Source of the DNA: Myoxocephalus aenaeus
Lineage: Eukaryota > Chordata > Actinopteri > Perciformes > Cottidae
DNA: 64,000 bases
Assembly: GCA_038501785.1 (NCBI GenBank)
Contig: JBAMJR010000195.1
Span: 2,928,501-2,992,500, forward strand
Reading direction: 5' to 3'
This document shows positions 14,256 through 26,170 of this stretch, piece after piece. The translations under genes and the position numbers were made by a program. The first letter of the stretch is position 1, and each line of letters opens with the position of its first letter. The notes beneath the pieces were generated by a model. The model was not told the DNA's origin. It searched no databases and worked only from the letters and a program-made list of their open reading frames with translations.

Positions 14256-15610
14256 ATAGCAAGGTACAGTTTGTGTTGTCGTTGTTATGCGCGAAGCACA
14301 CGCACCACCTGTCGGTGGCTCCGTGAACTGCAGGTGCTCTCACCATGTCAGTGCTGTGACTCCAGCTTCTGACTCCTCCACCGTGGGGTCACAGCTGTTG
14401 TTAGATATCCAGCTCAAGCAGCAACATCCAAGTCTGAAATGAATCTGCACGTCTATGCTAGTGGAGAGGCTCTGTGACCTCCAAGATCACACATGTATCT
14501 GTATTGCATGTAAATATGTATAAACATGTTAACTTCTCTGGAATTTAATAAATGATGAGGTGGTTAACCTTGAGTTGTGTGACAGGAGGAATTTGTGTTC
14601 TCGAAACATTTACACACGTCACACCCAAGTGAAGCATGAAGAGATCAAAGTCACTAGTTTTGACCTCTACGGCCTAAGACATGTCACGTTAAAGAGCAAG
14701 CTGCCCTTGTGTTTTATCCATTCTGTGTAGACTTCTATAGGCGTGTGTAATAATGAGAACAAATACCATGGAGCACACAAAAAGTAGCCTCAATATCATA
14801 TGTAATCAACATCATGGCAACTTAAGTCGGTATAATTTGGGTAAATGTTTGAACAAGATGAACAAATGGCCTACACCAACATGACCCCCTCAAAAACAAA
14901 AACCTGCATGTTGTGCATGCAGACTGGAATAATTGAGTAAACCATGTGATGCAAACATATCAACAAAAGCTCCTAATCATATTTTGGTTTTGTACGGCAC
15001 AGATGTTTGTTTTTTTAACCCCATATCAGGCTGAAGGCAATACACATGATAATTTCATTTTATAACCTTACATTTTGGTTGCTTAGTTCTATGTTTCATG
15101 ACTGAACACTGTTGACTGTCCTACAGCTATATGTTCATGTTGGTATTTGTAATATTCACCCTGATATAAATGTGTTGGACATTAATAATATTCATACTTA
15201 TATCAACACTGTTGTTAGACTTGAAGATGTTCAGTTCTTCAAAATCAAACTTTGTTTCGCTGATATTGTGTGAACAAGTTGCATATTCCGAAAACTGTGT
15301 TTAATTAAATGACAAAAACCTAACTGTCACTGGATCTCTGGACAGAACACATTTGATCTGCAATGTTTGATACGCTCTCCTAGAAGGATACTTCTCAGTG
15401 ATAGGGAATGCATAGTAAAAGGAAAAGGTATCAAATGGGGGCCAAATATGTGGCCCCGGGGCCCCTAGTGGATTAATCCAGTCTTACAGCTCTGAAATGG
15501 TTTGCTGTTTCTTGATTTAAAACCTGCTTGTTCAAAAGTTGTACACAGTCAAAACAGTGAAGAAGGAAATAATCTTGGATTAAAAAAAAAGAAGTCTCTT
15601 TACACCATTG
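14256..15610. other. Intergenic, stag2 5' flank to epd 3' end
   Basis: This AT-rich sequence lies between the stag2 first exon and the ependymin poly(A) signal. I see no open reading frame with recognisable protein similarity, no RNA gene and no clear repeat. A GC-rich patch near 15460 (GGCCCCGGGGCCCC) is a short palindrome without other support. Confidence 0.6.
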
Positions 15611-15623
15611 ACAGCTTTGACAT

Positions 15624-15629
15624 TTTATT
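15624..15629 (-). terminator. epd: Poly(A) signal of ependymin
   Basis: Plus-strand TTTATT reads AATAAA on the minus strand, about 310 bp downstream of the ependymin stop codon. It is the first canonical signal after the stop and gives a 3'UTR of roughly 330 nt. Confidence 0.6.
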
Positions 15630-15937
15630 GTTCCATTAATCATATCTTACATGTTTTGTAAGCAGTGCCAACTTGAAAAGCCACCAAACTGTTAGTAATT
15701 ATGACTAAATCTATAATCCTCGTCATATCTCTTTCCTTTACATCAGGTGTATGCATACAGCATGATCCATTCAACACCATATCTTCATAAGGGGGTGGAA
15801 GATGTGATGGAAACAGCTGTGATGTAGTGCAGGGTCACACAAAAAGCTCAAGTCACACATGAAAAGCAGAGGAAAGTCTAAAGTTCTGGCAGGCCACACT
15901 TGTATAAGGGTTGGATTTTCTGCCGGCGAGGTTTCAT

Positions 15938-17171
15938 CTACATGAACTCGTTGAGGAAGCTATTGACCGTCCCCTCAGGTGTCTCCTCCAAAGGCTGGGC
16001 CAGACAAATGGAGGGCACCACGAGAAGATCCGGATCCTTGATCTCGATTTCCACCTCCGTGAGGCTGTGAGAAAGTGATAAAAAAAATGACATGGAGACT
16101 TTTCCAGCACACTCATTTTAGTCTGTGCATCGAACAGATGCCAGAAAGTCGCATTAATATATCTGGAGTGTTATTTTCCCAACGATTAAAAACCCAAAAA
16201 ATCACTAACCTGACAATGAATGATGAGTTCTCATGGAAGTACATCGTGCACAAGGGCAAACACCCCATGGTGACAGACATGCAGTAGTGGCCTGAAAGAC
16301 AGAAAGACGGAAAACATTCAAGTTATAATTTACTTTGGCACATATTATTAATATTGTTATTATTTTGCATAATCATTTTGTAGCATTTCTCTCACCTTTT
16401 GTGTCTGGCATTGTTCCTTTCCATACACTGATTTTTAATCCCTCCCCTTCGATTGATGGATTCCCGCTGTTGACTGTGCTCATGAACGTCGCATCATCTG
16501 GGATATCAAGAGGGTGCTGGGTGCATTGCAATGTTTTTTTCTCACAGCTCTGGTTTTTGCTGTCAATCTCATAGAATACGCCCTGCAGGAGGTAGAGACA
16601 GATCCAGATGTTAACGCGCAAAACATAAATAAGTGATCTGTGACATTTGTTTAAAAAAAAATAAGAAATCACCTACCTCATCGAAGAACATCAGCAGATC
16701 CAAACCCAGGGATGTGTTCGTGGGGTAGCTCTCGTTGGATCTGAACCGCAGCTTCTTGCCCATCGAATCATAAGTGAATGCACCAAATGCTTTCACGTCA
16801 CCCTTCAGGGATATCTGCAGTTTCATTGAACAACATGCATTCAGAGAGAAAGAGTTTAATGCTGGAGTTTAAAAATGCTATTTTAAAAAAGTACCAGAAA
16901 TACAAATTGTCTTGGAAGACACATATTAGACACTCACCACACTCATGAATCCTGTCATATTAGGGGCATCTGAAATACAAGACAGTCAGTTAGATTAGTC
17001 TCATGTTAGACATTGGACATATTTGCAAACTCATTCAAACTACCTAACATGCGATAGACTCAAAATCAGATAACTGGAAGAACCAAAATTCTTACGACAA
17101 GGCTGATGTGAATCTGCATGGGTTGCAGCAGTCAAGCACATGAAGACGCAGAGCGCAATAGCTGCATACAT
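15938..17171 (-). CDS. epd: Ependymin, secreted glycoprotein, six exons, complete
   Basis: Ependymin is a secreted calcium-binding sialoglycoprotein abundant in teleost brain extracellular fluid, studied in memory consolidation and regeneration. Coding exons: 17171-17096, 16969-16938, 16814-16677, 16582-16396, 16291-16210, 16064-15938, giving 213 residues, close to the usual length of about 215. Residues 1 to about 20 (MYAAIALCVFMCLTAATHA) form a signal peptide. The characteristic core follows: GFMSV, FGAFTYDSMGKKLRF, LLMFFDEG and VFYEID, then the cysteine-containing SCEKKTLQC and ICLAQP segments. Candidate N-glycosylation sequons include NMT, NES, NTS, NQS and NSS, which is many for such a small protein. 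A TATA box lies about 90 bp upstream of the start codon. The N-terminal half (APNMTGFMSV then ISLKG) is spread over small exons, as expected. The gene points the same way as stag2 but has its own promoter. Confidence 0.95.
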
Positions 17172-17258
17172 TTTCCTGGTAGAGGGAGTCACAAAATACA
17201 AGTGGAGACGGCAAAAAGCAACTCTAAGCGCATCTACCTTTCAGTCAAATTACTGCTG

Positions 17259-17266
17259 CTTTTATA
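17259..17266 (-). promoter_or_regulatory. epd: TATA box of ependymin
   Basis: Minus-strand TATAAAAG lies 88 bp upstream of the ATG at 17171. That leaves room for a transcription start near 17235 and a 5'UTR of about 60 nt. A strong TATA box fits a highly expressed tissue-specific gene. Confidence 0.6.
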
Positions 17267-17279
17267 GGGATCGACGCCG

Positions 17280-19378
17280 ATGTAGTCAATAAGTATTACG
17301 TAAAAAAAAAGAAAAGGGCTTCAAACGTCAAGCTGTCTAAACAAATTAGACCCAGCTGGAGGTGACCCAATAAAACACATTTCTTACACTATCTTTTCTT
17401 GATTGTGCAGCTGTCCTCAGATGTTTTTGTGCATTATTTATCTCTGCCCCTTTCGGTCAAACAGGGACAATCATGAAGGTTACCGGCTCTTGGAGCAAGT
17501 GCATCTCTAAATCATGGGAAGTAGCCCTGCCTTTTTTTAAATTTGAACTGTGCACATACATTACTCTGCACAGTGAAGGTAAAACATCTAAGTTAATGAA
17601 CAATAAACTAAATAGATTTCATTACCTGTCATTTCCTTGTTGTCAGAAGTATAGTGCAATCTTTTCAGGAGTGGAATCAAATCTTATCAACCTTGATTTG
17701 ATATGTTCTCTCATCTGAAAGCTTCCATGAGCTTTAACCCTAACCCTATCTACAGAGCTCAGGACATTTAGGTCCAATCCAGGGCCTTAAGACTACTTTA
17801 ATGATCTTTGTGGCTGGTTGGAGCTTCGGTGAAAACCACAGAAAAGGGTTTTACCATCTGCCAACTGTATGTTTTTATGTATTACTCAAACTACTACTAC
17901 TACTTAGAGCCTGCCCTTTGACAAATAATATGGGAACAGACATTCCTATATTTTCTCCCCAAAAAGTTTATGGGACACCAAAGGCGAAGTAATTGTTTCA
18001 TGTGGGCCAAAGATTCCAACTGTATATATTGGAGAAGAAAAAACATTTAACCCATTTAACCCATTGTAGCCCTTGATATAACAAATTACAATATACATAG
18101 ATAAAGAAGAACAGTCAAGTTTATGCATAATGTGTCAGAATCCCAGAACTGTTTATTGCCAACGTTACACATAAAAGGAATTTGGTTTGGTGAATATCAC
18201 AATGTCGTAGGGGACAATCAAATTTAAAAACCCCAATATGAAGCTGTGCAATAGTCTGAAGAGTCTTGGCCTTCTAAAACACCCTCACTCACCCTTTCTT
18301 TTATTAAAGGGATCCAAACTAAATAGAAAGCCTGGGGAGTTTATACCAGGTCAAATGCACGAGCCGGATCAAAAATGTGTTGTTGCCACAACTTCACTTT
18401 GTCCAGCTGTCTTTTGTTCTTTTGCACAATGTCCCTGTTGTGTCCGTGCTTTCAAGCAAACAACTTGGTGCACTCTGTCAGACAGGTGAGAAACAGCAGT
18501 AACATATCTCTTTATATAATACCTATTTATATCATTTATATGATTATTTCCTAAATGTTTAACTAGATTTGTTCCGCATTATTAATCAGCATTAGGATTT
18601 TTTTTTTAAACCTATGAAAGATTGCTCAATAGCTTTTTTCATTACAGCAGATAAATTAATAAAATATTACAATACTTAAATTACCATAAGCTGAATAAGA
18701 GAACTTGATGTCAGGGCAGCATCGGATACTGTTTATTGGAGAAGTCTCAAAACGGAAATGAAATACATAACAAAACTAAAAGGGAGACCTGAAACCACAA
18801 ATAAACAAGACTGAAAATAGACTGAGAATAAATTGTGCGCATCACAAGGGAAATTTGACGTTACTGTATAAGGGGAATATGGGATGGGGTTACTGCAATG
18901 AGGGAAGCCCTTCTCCTCGTGTACACATTCCCCTTTTACTGACCATAACATGACAGCTACAGAAAACTCAGCATTTTCACTTTCTGAGAGGAAGTCAGCA
19001 TGTCTATGAACCGTGACTTACCCACTGACATACAGTTACTCATCTCATAGTTTCATGTGAAGTGTAGTGGTGGCCTACAGTAGGTCTTTTTGAAGTGTCT
19101 TTTTTTTAATGACAAATAATGACCATATCAAATGTTGCCATAATCCAGTGGAGATATAGTGGCTATTATAATGCTTTTTGTTCTGTTATTAAAGGAGAGA
19201 GAAGCTCAGTTACTAATCCACATGGACATATTTCCATTGAGAGCATGGATCATCCAAGGTCTGTGGTCTCTTGCAAAATGCATATGAGTTTGGAAGAAGC
19301 TTTTAATTAATGAAAGAGGTCTGGAAGTCACACAAAGCTAACTCTAACCTGGAGAAGGTTTGGTTTGCAGTGGCACAG
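17280..19378. other. Intergenic 5' flank of epd, nothing coding
   Basis: AT-rich sequence upstream of ependymin. Short open frames here have no similarity I recognise and no splice-compatible neighbours. A two-copy CCCTAA stretch near 17738 is too short to count as telomeric. I see no RNA gene. Confidence 0.6.
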
Positions 19379-19661
19379 CAGTGGTTCTCAAATGTGGGTA
19401 TGTGTACCCCTGGGGGTACGTGAAGGCACTCCAGGGGGTACGTGAGATTAAAAGAATATATATTTAAAATTAGCATCCATTCAAAAATCCTTTAAAAATT
19501 GTTATTTAATACATATTCAATAAAATATAAGTGTAAGTGTAATTCTATATATCAGACACTGATGGCACAGCGCTGTGTATTACAGCTATTTTTCAACCAA
19601 AAATGCTTTGCGCTGGTTGGCTGAAAGAAATATTTCACAGAAAAAAGGTTAAGACCCACTG
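19379..19661. mobile_element. hAT-type MITE (non-autonomous DNA transposon)
   Basis: The left end CAGTGGTTCTCAAATG and the right end, read in reverse complement as CAGTGGGTCTTAACC, form imperfect terminal inverted repeats (about 11 of the first 14 bases agree). CAGTGGTTCTCAA is typical of hAT-family ends. The interior carries the duplicated phrase GGGGTACGTGA that is common in fish copies. No transposase is encoded in the 283 bp, so it would need a helper. I could not confirm the expected 8-bp target-site duplication, so the exact ends could be off by a few bases. Confidence 0.6.
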
Positions 19662-19947
19662 GCATACACGATGGTATATTGTCAGCAGAAAAACTGACAT
19701 TGCAATGTTGAGGTAAACTGAGTCTGAACTCAAGACGATTACTTCACCGCTTAGCCATCATTTTGAACAGTTTTTGCGGAAAACTGGAACTGTATATGTC
19801 TACTTTATTCATTTAATATGTAAAATTAATAATAATTAATTAAGTGATTAGATTAGAATAAAAAAATAACCTACTGGACAAGAAAGCCCTATACAAACAT
19901 CTCTGGACGGCAGTTTCTTTTTCACAGCAAGGACTTGATTAAACACT

Positions 19948-20277
19948 TTGGGCAAAACAATATACTTATCAGACATCACCGCATGTAAGGACATAGGAGG
20001 CATTAAGTCAGAAAAGGAGTGTTTGTCCTCTGCCATGCTGACGAAGTCAGAGGAGCTTGTATCTGTTCAAAATCAACCTTTTTGGAGGAACAGCGACAAC
20101 CTGTGTTGGCTGGACTCACTGCTTGTTGCTTTGGTGAACTGTAAGAGCTTGAGAAAGTGTAAACCTAAAGATGAGCCTTCGCAGTCATCTGTCTGGCAGC
20201 TGATGAGAGGATATGAAGACATTTGTGCTTCCATCCAAGTCCATCAACAGACTGGCAGAGATAAGTTAAACAGATGA
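19948..20277 (+). pseudogene. Orphan USPL1-like (peptidase C98) fragment with catalytic Cys only
   Basis: The frame encodes the start of a USPL1-type SUMO isopeptidase domain: FWRNSDNLCWLDSLLVALVN followed by SVWQLMRGYEDICASIQ. In the family the Cys of NLCWLDS is the nucleophile; the catalytic His and Asp lie far downstream and are absent here. The open frame is bounded by an in-frame TGA at 19936 and a stop at 20275-20277. The first ATG in frame is at 20035. A plausible acceptor (TTTCTTTTTCACAG, ending 19927) precedes it, but the TGA follows within 10 bp in this frame. No further USPL1 exons were seen within 4 kb on either side. It is probably a duplicated or retained exon of a dead copy, though a short spliced gene with a downstream start cannot be excluded. 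Confidence 0.55.
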
Positions 20278-20280
20278 TCG

Positions 20281-23200
20281 CTAGGATGCCTGTGAGTGTA
20301 ATGCCATTCCAACAGTCTGTGTGGCGCAATCAACGGAGAGTTAGACATTTCTTCTTTGCTTCTAATGTTCTTGTTTGTAAAATACACTAATCTTAGATTC
20401 ATGTCATTTAAAGAGCAGAATCACCTATACTCTCTGCACCTATCTAGCCTTGCTGGTTGTTGTGGATTGAAACTATAATAGGGTATCAATGACGACACTA
20501 TATGGGAAAAGTCCTGTGATGTAGGTTGTTTTAATGAATCGGGACACAAAGGTCTTGGGGGTTATAGGTTAACTTATTTTAGAGAGTGCAAAACTGTAAA
20601 TCAGAGACTAACTATTACGTGACAGCGAGAACTTTGAACCCATGGCTGAACACTGACAGCTCTGCCCTCAGCTGTGCACAAGTGATAAAGAAACCATCTA
20701 GACCTTCCTGCTGCCCACTGATATGCCAATGTGAAACTGCCACACCACAAAGAGGTAGGCTGAAACCATCAGTTTTTTAGTGTTTCTAGTGAAGAGGAAT
20801 TTTCAAGGATATTATTCAGATATTTTGCTATTGCATAGGGCTTATCTCAGAGGAAATTTCACGAAAGATCTTATCTTTCCCTCTCCGTTTGTCGTCGTCA
20901 CACTGTTACTCTTCTTGTCACCATGTATATTTGGTCATACCTGTTAAATTCAGAGAAATAACTCCAATCTTTTTATCACCTGATCCCAATATAAGCTCTT
21001 AGAATGACAACAACAAAAAAAACAATGAGAAATGTGTCATTACATTTTGACCTTCACTATTGCCTAATTAAAAGAAAGGAAAGGCAGAAGAGCATTTAAC
21101 AGCTACGGTGGCCATAAAATCAAAATCCATCGGCTTTAATATGTTTAATACGTTACCTTTAACACTTGGGTTATGTTGTTTAAGTTCTACTTAGGCCTTC
21201 ATTTTGGCAGTGTGGCCACTCACTGATACTCCTATAATAGAATTAATCAGACTCAAGGATTATTACTTTTTTTGCAAGTGCAGCATAAAAAAAGACCCAG
21301 TAACCATCAGGCCTTACATTTGAATGATAGATCACTTTTACTACATTTAAGTGCTGGAATGGACACAACATAACTGGAGATTTGAATAAAGTAAAAGACC
21401 AGCATTCAAAAGTTCTAATAATTGAATGCAGCATTGTTAAAGAGGATCAGCAGTACTGTATTTGTACTAAACTTACACCTGATGAATAAACACACGTGCT
21501 GGTACTGTACACATTTCCAACTTTATTTCTTTCAAGCTCACTGATCATAAAACAAAAGATTTAAGCAACTCAGCATTTCATTCCATTTTCAATGTGTTGA
21601 CAGAATATCCCCCCAGTGTTCATTAATTTGAATGTTGGGTGACTTCCCACATTTTACGCATTAGATTTACCTCTGGTTGGGAATTTACCTCCGAAGAATT
21701 ATCAAGTTCTTCATGAGTGTGTGCAATACTCTGGAAGAGAGAGCTGTTCCTTTGGCCATGGGGAAAACTAGACAATGACGAGGTTTATTCTTCATCATTT
21801 CCCTCGTAACAGTGACTTAGCATGGCACCTTTGACACCTCAGTATCAACCACAGACCCAGTGAGTAACATATATTACATAATAACATCATCATCATCATC
21901 ACTATCATCATCATCATTGTCTTAATCTTGAAGATAATTTTGTTAACAAACAAGCAATGCACATTGATCAACATCAATGTAAATGTGCCAGTGTTACCCA
22001 AAAGGCTCATTTTCAACGGTTGTCCCTTGGTCTGGTGTTAGGCAGCACATACAAAAAGAAATGTCAGTGAAATAAAATACGAGAATTAAAGAGATTCAGA
22101 AAAAATAAGGATCTGGGCGCGTATCAAAAGGATCTACTAAAATGACAAATGCGCTGTCCCCTCTAGGTTTAAGCTCATATAATATATTGGAATCCAGAGT
22201 GAGTTGTAGTGGAATAAAATAGATGTGATTGAAAAATACTCAGGAACAAAAATTCCCCTGATATCAGGAACTATGATAAAACACCTTTCCCCCCCAAATG
22301 ACATCCAGTGATAATGAGTCATAAGGACAGTTGATGTGTTTTTCTCTGTCTTGTTTAGTGAGGTTCGGCGAAACTGTACCAGTCATTACTCATCTCCATC
22401 ATGAGACTCCTCAAATATTCCCTGAAGATGCACAGTCAAGACTGAACTTCACGTCACATTTTAGTTGTTTTACACAGTTCGCCACTTTCGCTTAAATAAC
22501 TAATAACTAGGAGTCTCTATTTTTGTGAAACTTAATTTTTTTATTAATATATTCATTCATTGCTCAGGTGCACATTGTTGCAATTATAGCACAGAATGAC
22601 ACCTTTCATACGATTATGAATTAAAGTAGTTATTAAGGCATGATCTTAACATGCAGAGCAATAAAGTGTAGAGTGTAAATAAATAGAATAAAAAGTTACA
22701 TATAGTTCACACTAACAATCTTACACCCAGAATCCCATTTGTTTTGCTTTCCTGTCTGTCTATCAGTTCGTCTGTCTGACATTTAACTTTAAATATTTTG
22801 GTAAAAATGTGATGCGCCTTGAATACGCAACCACACTTTTTGAATAATAGTTTTTTTTTGACTAGAGCTTCCCAAAGATTTAATTAGAGCTCCGGAAAAT
22901 ACTAATTTCTCATGCATGCATTTTTTTTGTAGCTCACTTCCTCAAGATACCTCTACTTTTGCCTGATTCATATTGGTGACCACAAGATGCTGAAACAGGG
23001 AGAGAGTAAGAGAGTGAGAGAGAGATAAAGACAGAAAGAAAAAAACTCCAGATCTCATAAACCGAAAGCAACGTGACTTATATATAAACAGTACATGAGC
23101 CTTTCCATAATATGAAGGTATCTTGTTCACTGCTGATCCAAGGTAAGCCTATACTTAAAAAATACTTAAGACCATAGTTTGATGGGCTGTGTGTTTGTAT

Positions 23201-24061
23201 TTGTCTACATACATAGATGACATGCTTTGAATTATTTACTGAATCACCATGTGAGCACATGCTAAAGTTACACAGAAGACAATTGTAGAAACAGATGCAT
23301 GAGTGTTTAATATAAATGGAATCATTGTTCGGGAACATTTTGTTTTTATTTCTTCACTTTACTTAAACTGTCCATGTCAAACTTCCAGTAAAAAATCTTG
23401 TCAGACAGCTGCAGTGTTTCTATAAGCATCGATAACGTCTTCCTTATCAGTTCAGTTCCTATAACTTTTCTGCTGTTTATTTGTGTCGACCTGAGTGAGC
23501 TTCTGTTATCAATAATTGGGATAGATCATTGGAGAACACTGTCATGGTCAATAAAGATGTTGACTCATCAAGACGACTGTGTCGTGCTGACAACAGCTGA
23601 TGCAGCTGAATAAAGTGACCGAAATGAAATGTTATAATTTGCATCTTTGTTACAACAGCAGCCAACAGTGATGTGTGTAATCTGCTGATTGAGATTCAGG
23701 ACCAAATTCTTTCCACACTGAAACTATAGAGGAATCAAGACACTTCTGTGTCCATGCATGTGCAACCAGACCACATGTTGTGTCATGGAAATATATACGA
23801 TAGAAAGCATTCCGTGAGGGGTGGAGGTTGGAGGATGTGTGGTTGGATTTTCTTTCAAAAATATCAATGGACTTCCTTTTTGCACACTAAGGAAATTGAC
23901 AGTTGAGTTCCCATAAAGAGCATCCGTGTACTTAACTGGAACACTGTAGTTGTACTGGAAGTGATACTGGAGGTCACCCTTTTTTCTTTTTTTTCCCCTT
24001 TACTCCAAGTGTTATATCTAGAACTGTAAACAATAGATAATATTAACCCACATCTCTGGTC
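20281..24061. other. Intergenic, USPL1-like fragment to cytokine gene
   Basis: AT-rich sequence with only short, unrecognised open frames. It contains an ATC/CAT trinucleotide run at about 21884-21917 and several poly(T) tracts. The last few hundred bases should include the promoter of the downstream cytokine gene, but no convincing TATA box or other element could be placed. Confidence 0.55.
21884..21917. repeat. Imperfect (ATC)n microsatellite
   Basis: A run of ATC/CAT triplets with one interruption (ACT) lies in the intergenic region. It creates a spurious methionine-rich open frame on the minus strand that is not a gene. Confidence 0.8.
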
Positions 24062-25414
24062 ATGTCATGGGTACAGATGACTGTTTGGTGGCTGGCACTC
24101 ATCCTCCTTTGCTGCGTACTGGACTGTGTGGAGTCCTCTTCTCCATCTCCAGTCCTGCAGAGGAATAAATACAACAACTCCTTTCGTCTCACGAGGTCCA
24201 CCCGAACCCGTGTCCAGCAACTGCAGAGGAAATATGTGAGTCCTAAAACAATTCTCTCCTCACTGGTCAGCTTATCACTGCACAGCGTTAGCTTTCCTCA
24301 ATTACAAATATTTAATGGGTGCCATGTTTACTTTACCAGAAGGAGCAGCAGTTGGGAGATAGGAATTTTGAGGACAGAGGTCGGCAGTTAAAGGACCTGC
24401 CATCGCTTTCTACAGATTTCTACAGCTGGCTAAATCTGACGGTTAGTATCCTCTTCCAAACTATGCAATAAAACAATAAGTCTGGTTGCTATCAGGCGTG
24501 TAAATATAGACAGAGTGGTTGCACTGAGCGGTTGGGGGGCCCGTAGAGAGAGCCACTCCCAATACAACAGCAAAGTAACTCATTTGTTGGAAAAATATAT
24601 ATACTCCTAATTGTGTGTGTGTGTGTGTGTGTGTGTGCGTGCGCGCGCTTCATAACTAGTAACTAGTGTGCATTAGTCGTAACTACCTTACGCCACATGG
24701 TTGTTACACCGCAAAACACATTCTCAACGATTTTTGAGAATTTCTTCCAGTGTTTTGAGATTTTAACTTTCCTTACGAGAAAAAAAAGAAACCTGATGAC
24801 ATCATCATGAGAGTCTGCTCTTGCAGAACGTAACATTTTAGAGGAATTCCCCTTTTACAACAAGTACAAAGAGGGTCTTGTGCAACATTTTGATTATGTA
24901 ATCACGTGGCTGTCTCTTGCGCATAAAGGAATGGGAACGACTGCATGCTGCTTTCTGGGACATGCAAGTCTATTGGAAAATGCTGGAGCGGAAGAGAAAA
25001 CAGCTTGAGAAGGAGGAGAAAGAGCTGATGGTGAATCGGGTGGTGGGCACCACTTTACCTCAGAGTGTCAGGCACATTCAGCTTGACCTGAGGGACCTAA
25101 TGAGCACCGTCAGCACTCAGGTATCCACAGTCTTCTCACCCGAACCCGAACCCAAACCTTTTTTTAGCCCATGGAAAGACTTTGGAGGAAGTGACACTCA
25201 AGTCTGATGAAAAATTGTTTTGTTTCTTCTCCAGATGAGTTATATGAATAGCTCTTGGACAAAGCCAACCTCTCCTCCACCCTTAAACCCACAAACCAGA
25301 TCCAAAACAGAATGGGACAGCAGAGTGGAGGGTTACATCATTTTGAGGGATCTAGACCTTTACCTCACCAAGCTGGCAAGAGACTTCCTCCTTCTGGCTT
25401 CAAAACCACTCTGA
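24062..25414 (+). CDS. m17: IL-6-family cytokine, M17/CNTF/CLCF1-like, four exons
   Basis: Long-chain four-helix cytokine of the type that signals through gp130/LIFR. Exons: 24062-24235, 24340-24441, 24929-25120, 25235-25414, all phase 0, giving 215 residues. Residues 1 to about 28 (WWLALILLCCVLDCVESS) form a signal peptide. Helix A follows (SFRLTRSTRTRVQQLQRKY), then a short loop exon, helices B-C (EWERLHAAFWDMQVYWKML to RHIQLDLRDLMSTV) and helix D (YIILRDLDLYLTKLARDFLLL). Helix D aligns with the same helix of CLCF1 and CNTF. The site-III FxxK that contacts LIFR in LIF and CNTF appears as W-D-S-R. The mature chain has no cysteine, so no disulfide can form. An alternative start is the ATG at 24077. 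Among fish members (M17, CNTF-like, CLCF1, CTF1) M17 is my best fit, but the subfamily is not certain. Confidence 0.75.
24612..24648. repeat. (GT)n microsatellite in cytokine intron 2
   Basis: A GT run of about 12 repeats grades into GCGC dinucleotides within the 487-bp second intron. It is about 280 bp from the next acceptor. Confidence 0.9.
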
Positions 25415-25438
25415 AAACAAAACCCCAGCAGTCTGACA

Positions 25439-25465
25439 ACACACACACACACACACACACACACA
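25439..25465. repeat. (AC)n microsatellite in cytokine 3'UTR
   Basis: A 13-unit AC run starts 25 bp after the stop codon of the cytokine, so it is transcribed as part of the 3'UTR. Confidence 0.9.
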
Positions 25466-25760
25466 TGCAAAAATCCACAAACGGCTGAACTGACGATCAG
25501 CTCCTATTTGGAATAATAGTTGTGATAACTTTTAATAACTGTTTTAGTGGTGTTGTCAAGACATTACATGGAACTCTCATTTTAGCTTGTCATATCTTTT
25601 ACTTGATGTTTTATTGTATATTTAAGGGTTTTCTTGGGTATTTCCCAGAGTTTCTGTCTCACCTCTAACTGTAAGTTAGCAGTAGGCTCCAAGAGAACAC
25701 TTCCCAACATGATGTTGTTCCCCCAAGCCTTCTCCCGGACTTTCCAAATATATATTTGCT

Positions 25761-25795
25761 ATTTATTGACATATTTATTAATAACTTGCTATTTA
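25761..25795 (+). promoter_or_regulatory. m17: AU-rich element in cytokine 3'UTR
   Basis: Three ATTTA pentamers occur at 25761, 25773 and 25791, with a fourth at 25877, in an AT-rich part of the 3'UTR. In mRNA these are AUUUA motifs, which in cytokine transcripts recruit decay factors such as tristetraprolin. The element supports a tightly controlled, inducible cytokine; the effect is inferred. Confidence 0.55.
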
Positions 25796-25893
25796 TTTCA
25801 AAGTGTTTTATTTGATGTCTCTTAGAGATACAGTGTTTTACATTATTATATTTTATATTTGATAAAGTGGAAATATATTTATGTATGAGTGAC

Positions 25894-25899
25894 AATAAA
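25894..25899 (+). terminator. m17: Poly(A) signal of the cytokine gene
   Basis: AATAAA lies 480 bp after the stop codon and 272 bp before the stop codon of the converging myosin gene. It is the last canonical signal on the plus strand before that gene. Confidence 0.65.
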
Positions 25900-26170
25900 G
25901 AGATGAAGCAATTGAAACAGTGACAACTTCATGTTATGATTTTCTAATCTTTAAAAAAAAAAAAAAAACGATCAGCCATTATTGCAACATTAAAGACATT
26001 CTTGTAATTATGATGATGCATATGAAAGAGATCTTCCTTCCGTCATGTATGTTGTGTGTGCTTGTGGTATCGTCCTGTCGGCTATAAATGAACACATAAC
26101 AATGAAAACTTCTGAGGGGCAGTCCTCCAGTTAGCTAAACGGATTATTGGATGTCTTGGTTGCTGTTTCT

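Noticed and set aside
17738..17752. Telomere-like CCCTAA repeats
   Set aside because: Only about two units; expected by chance.
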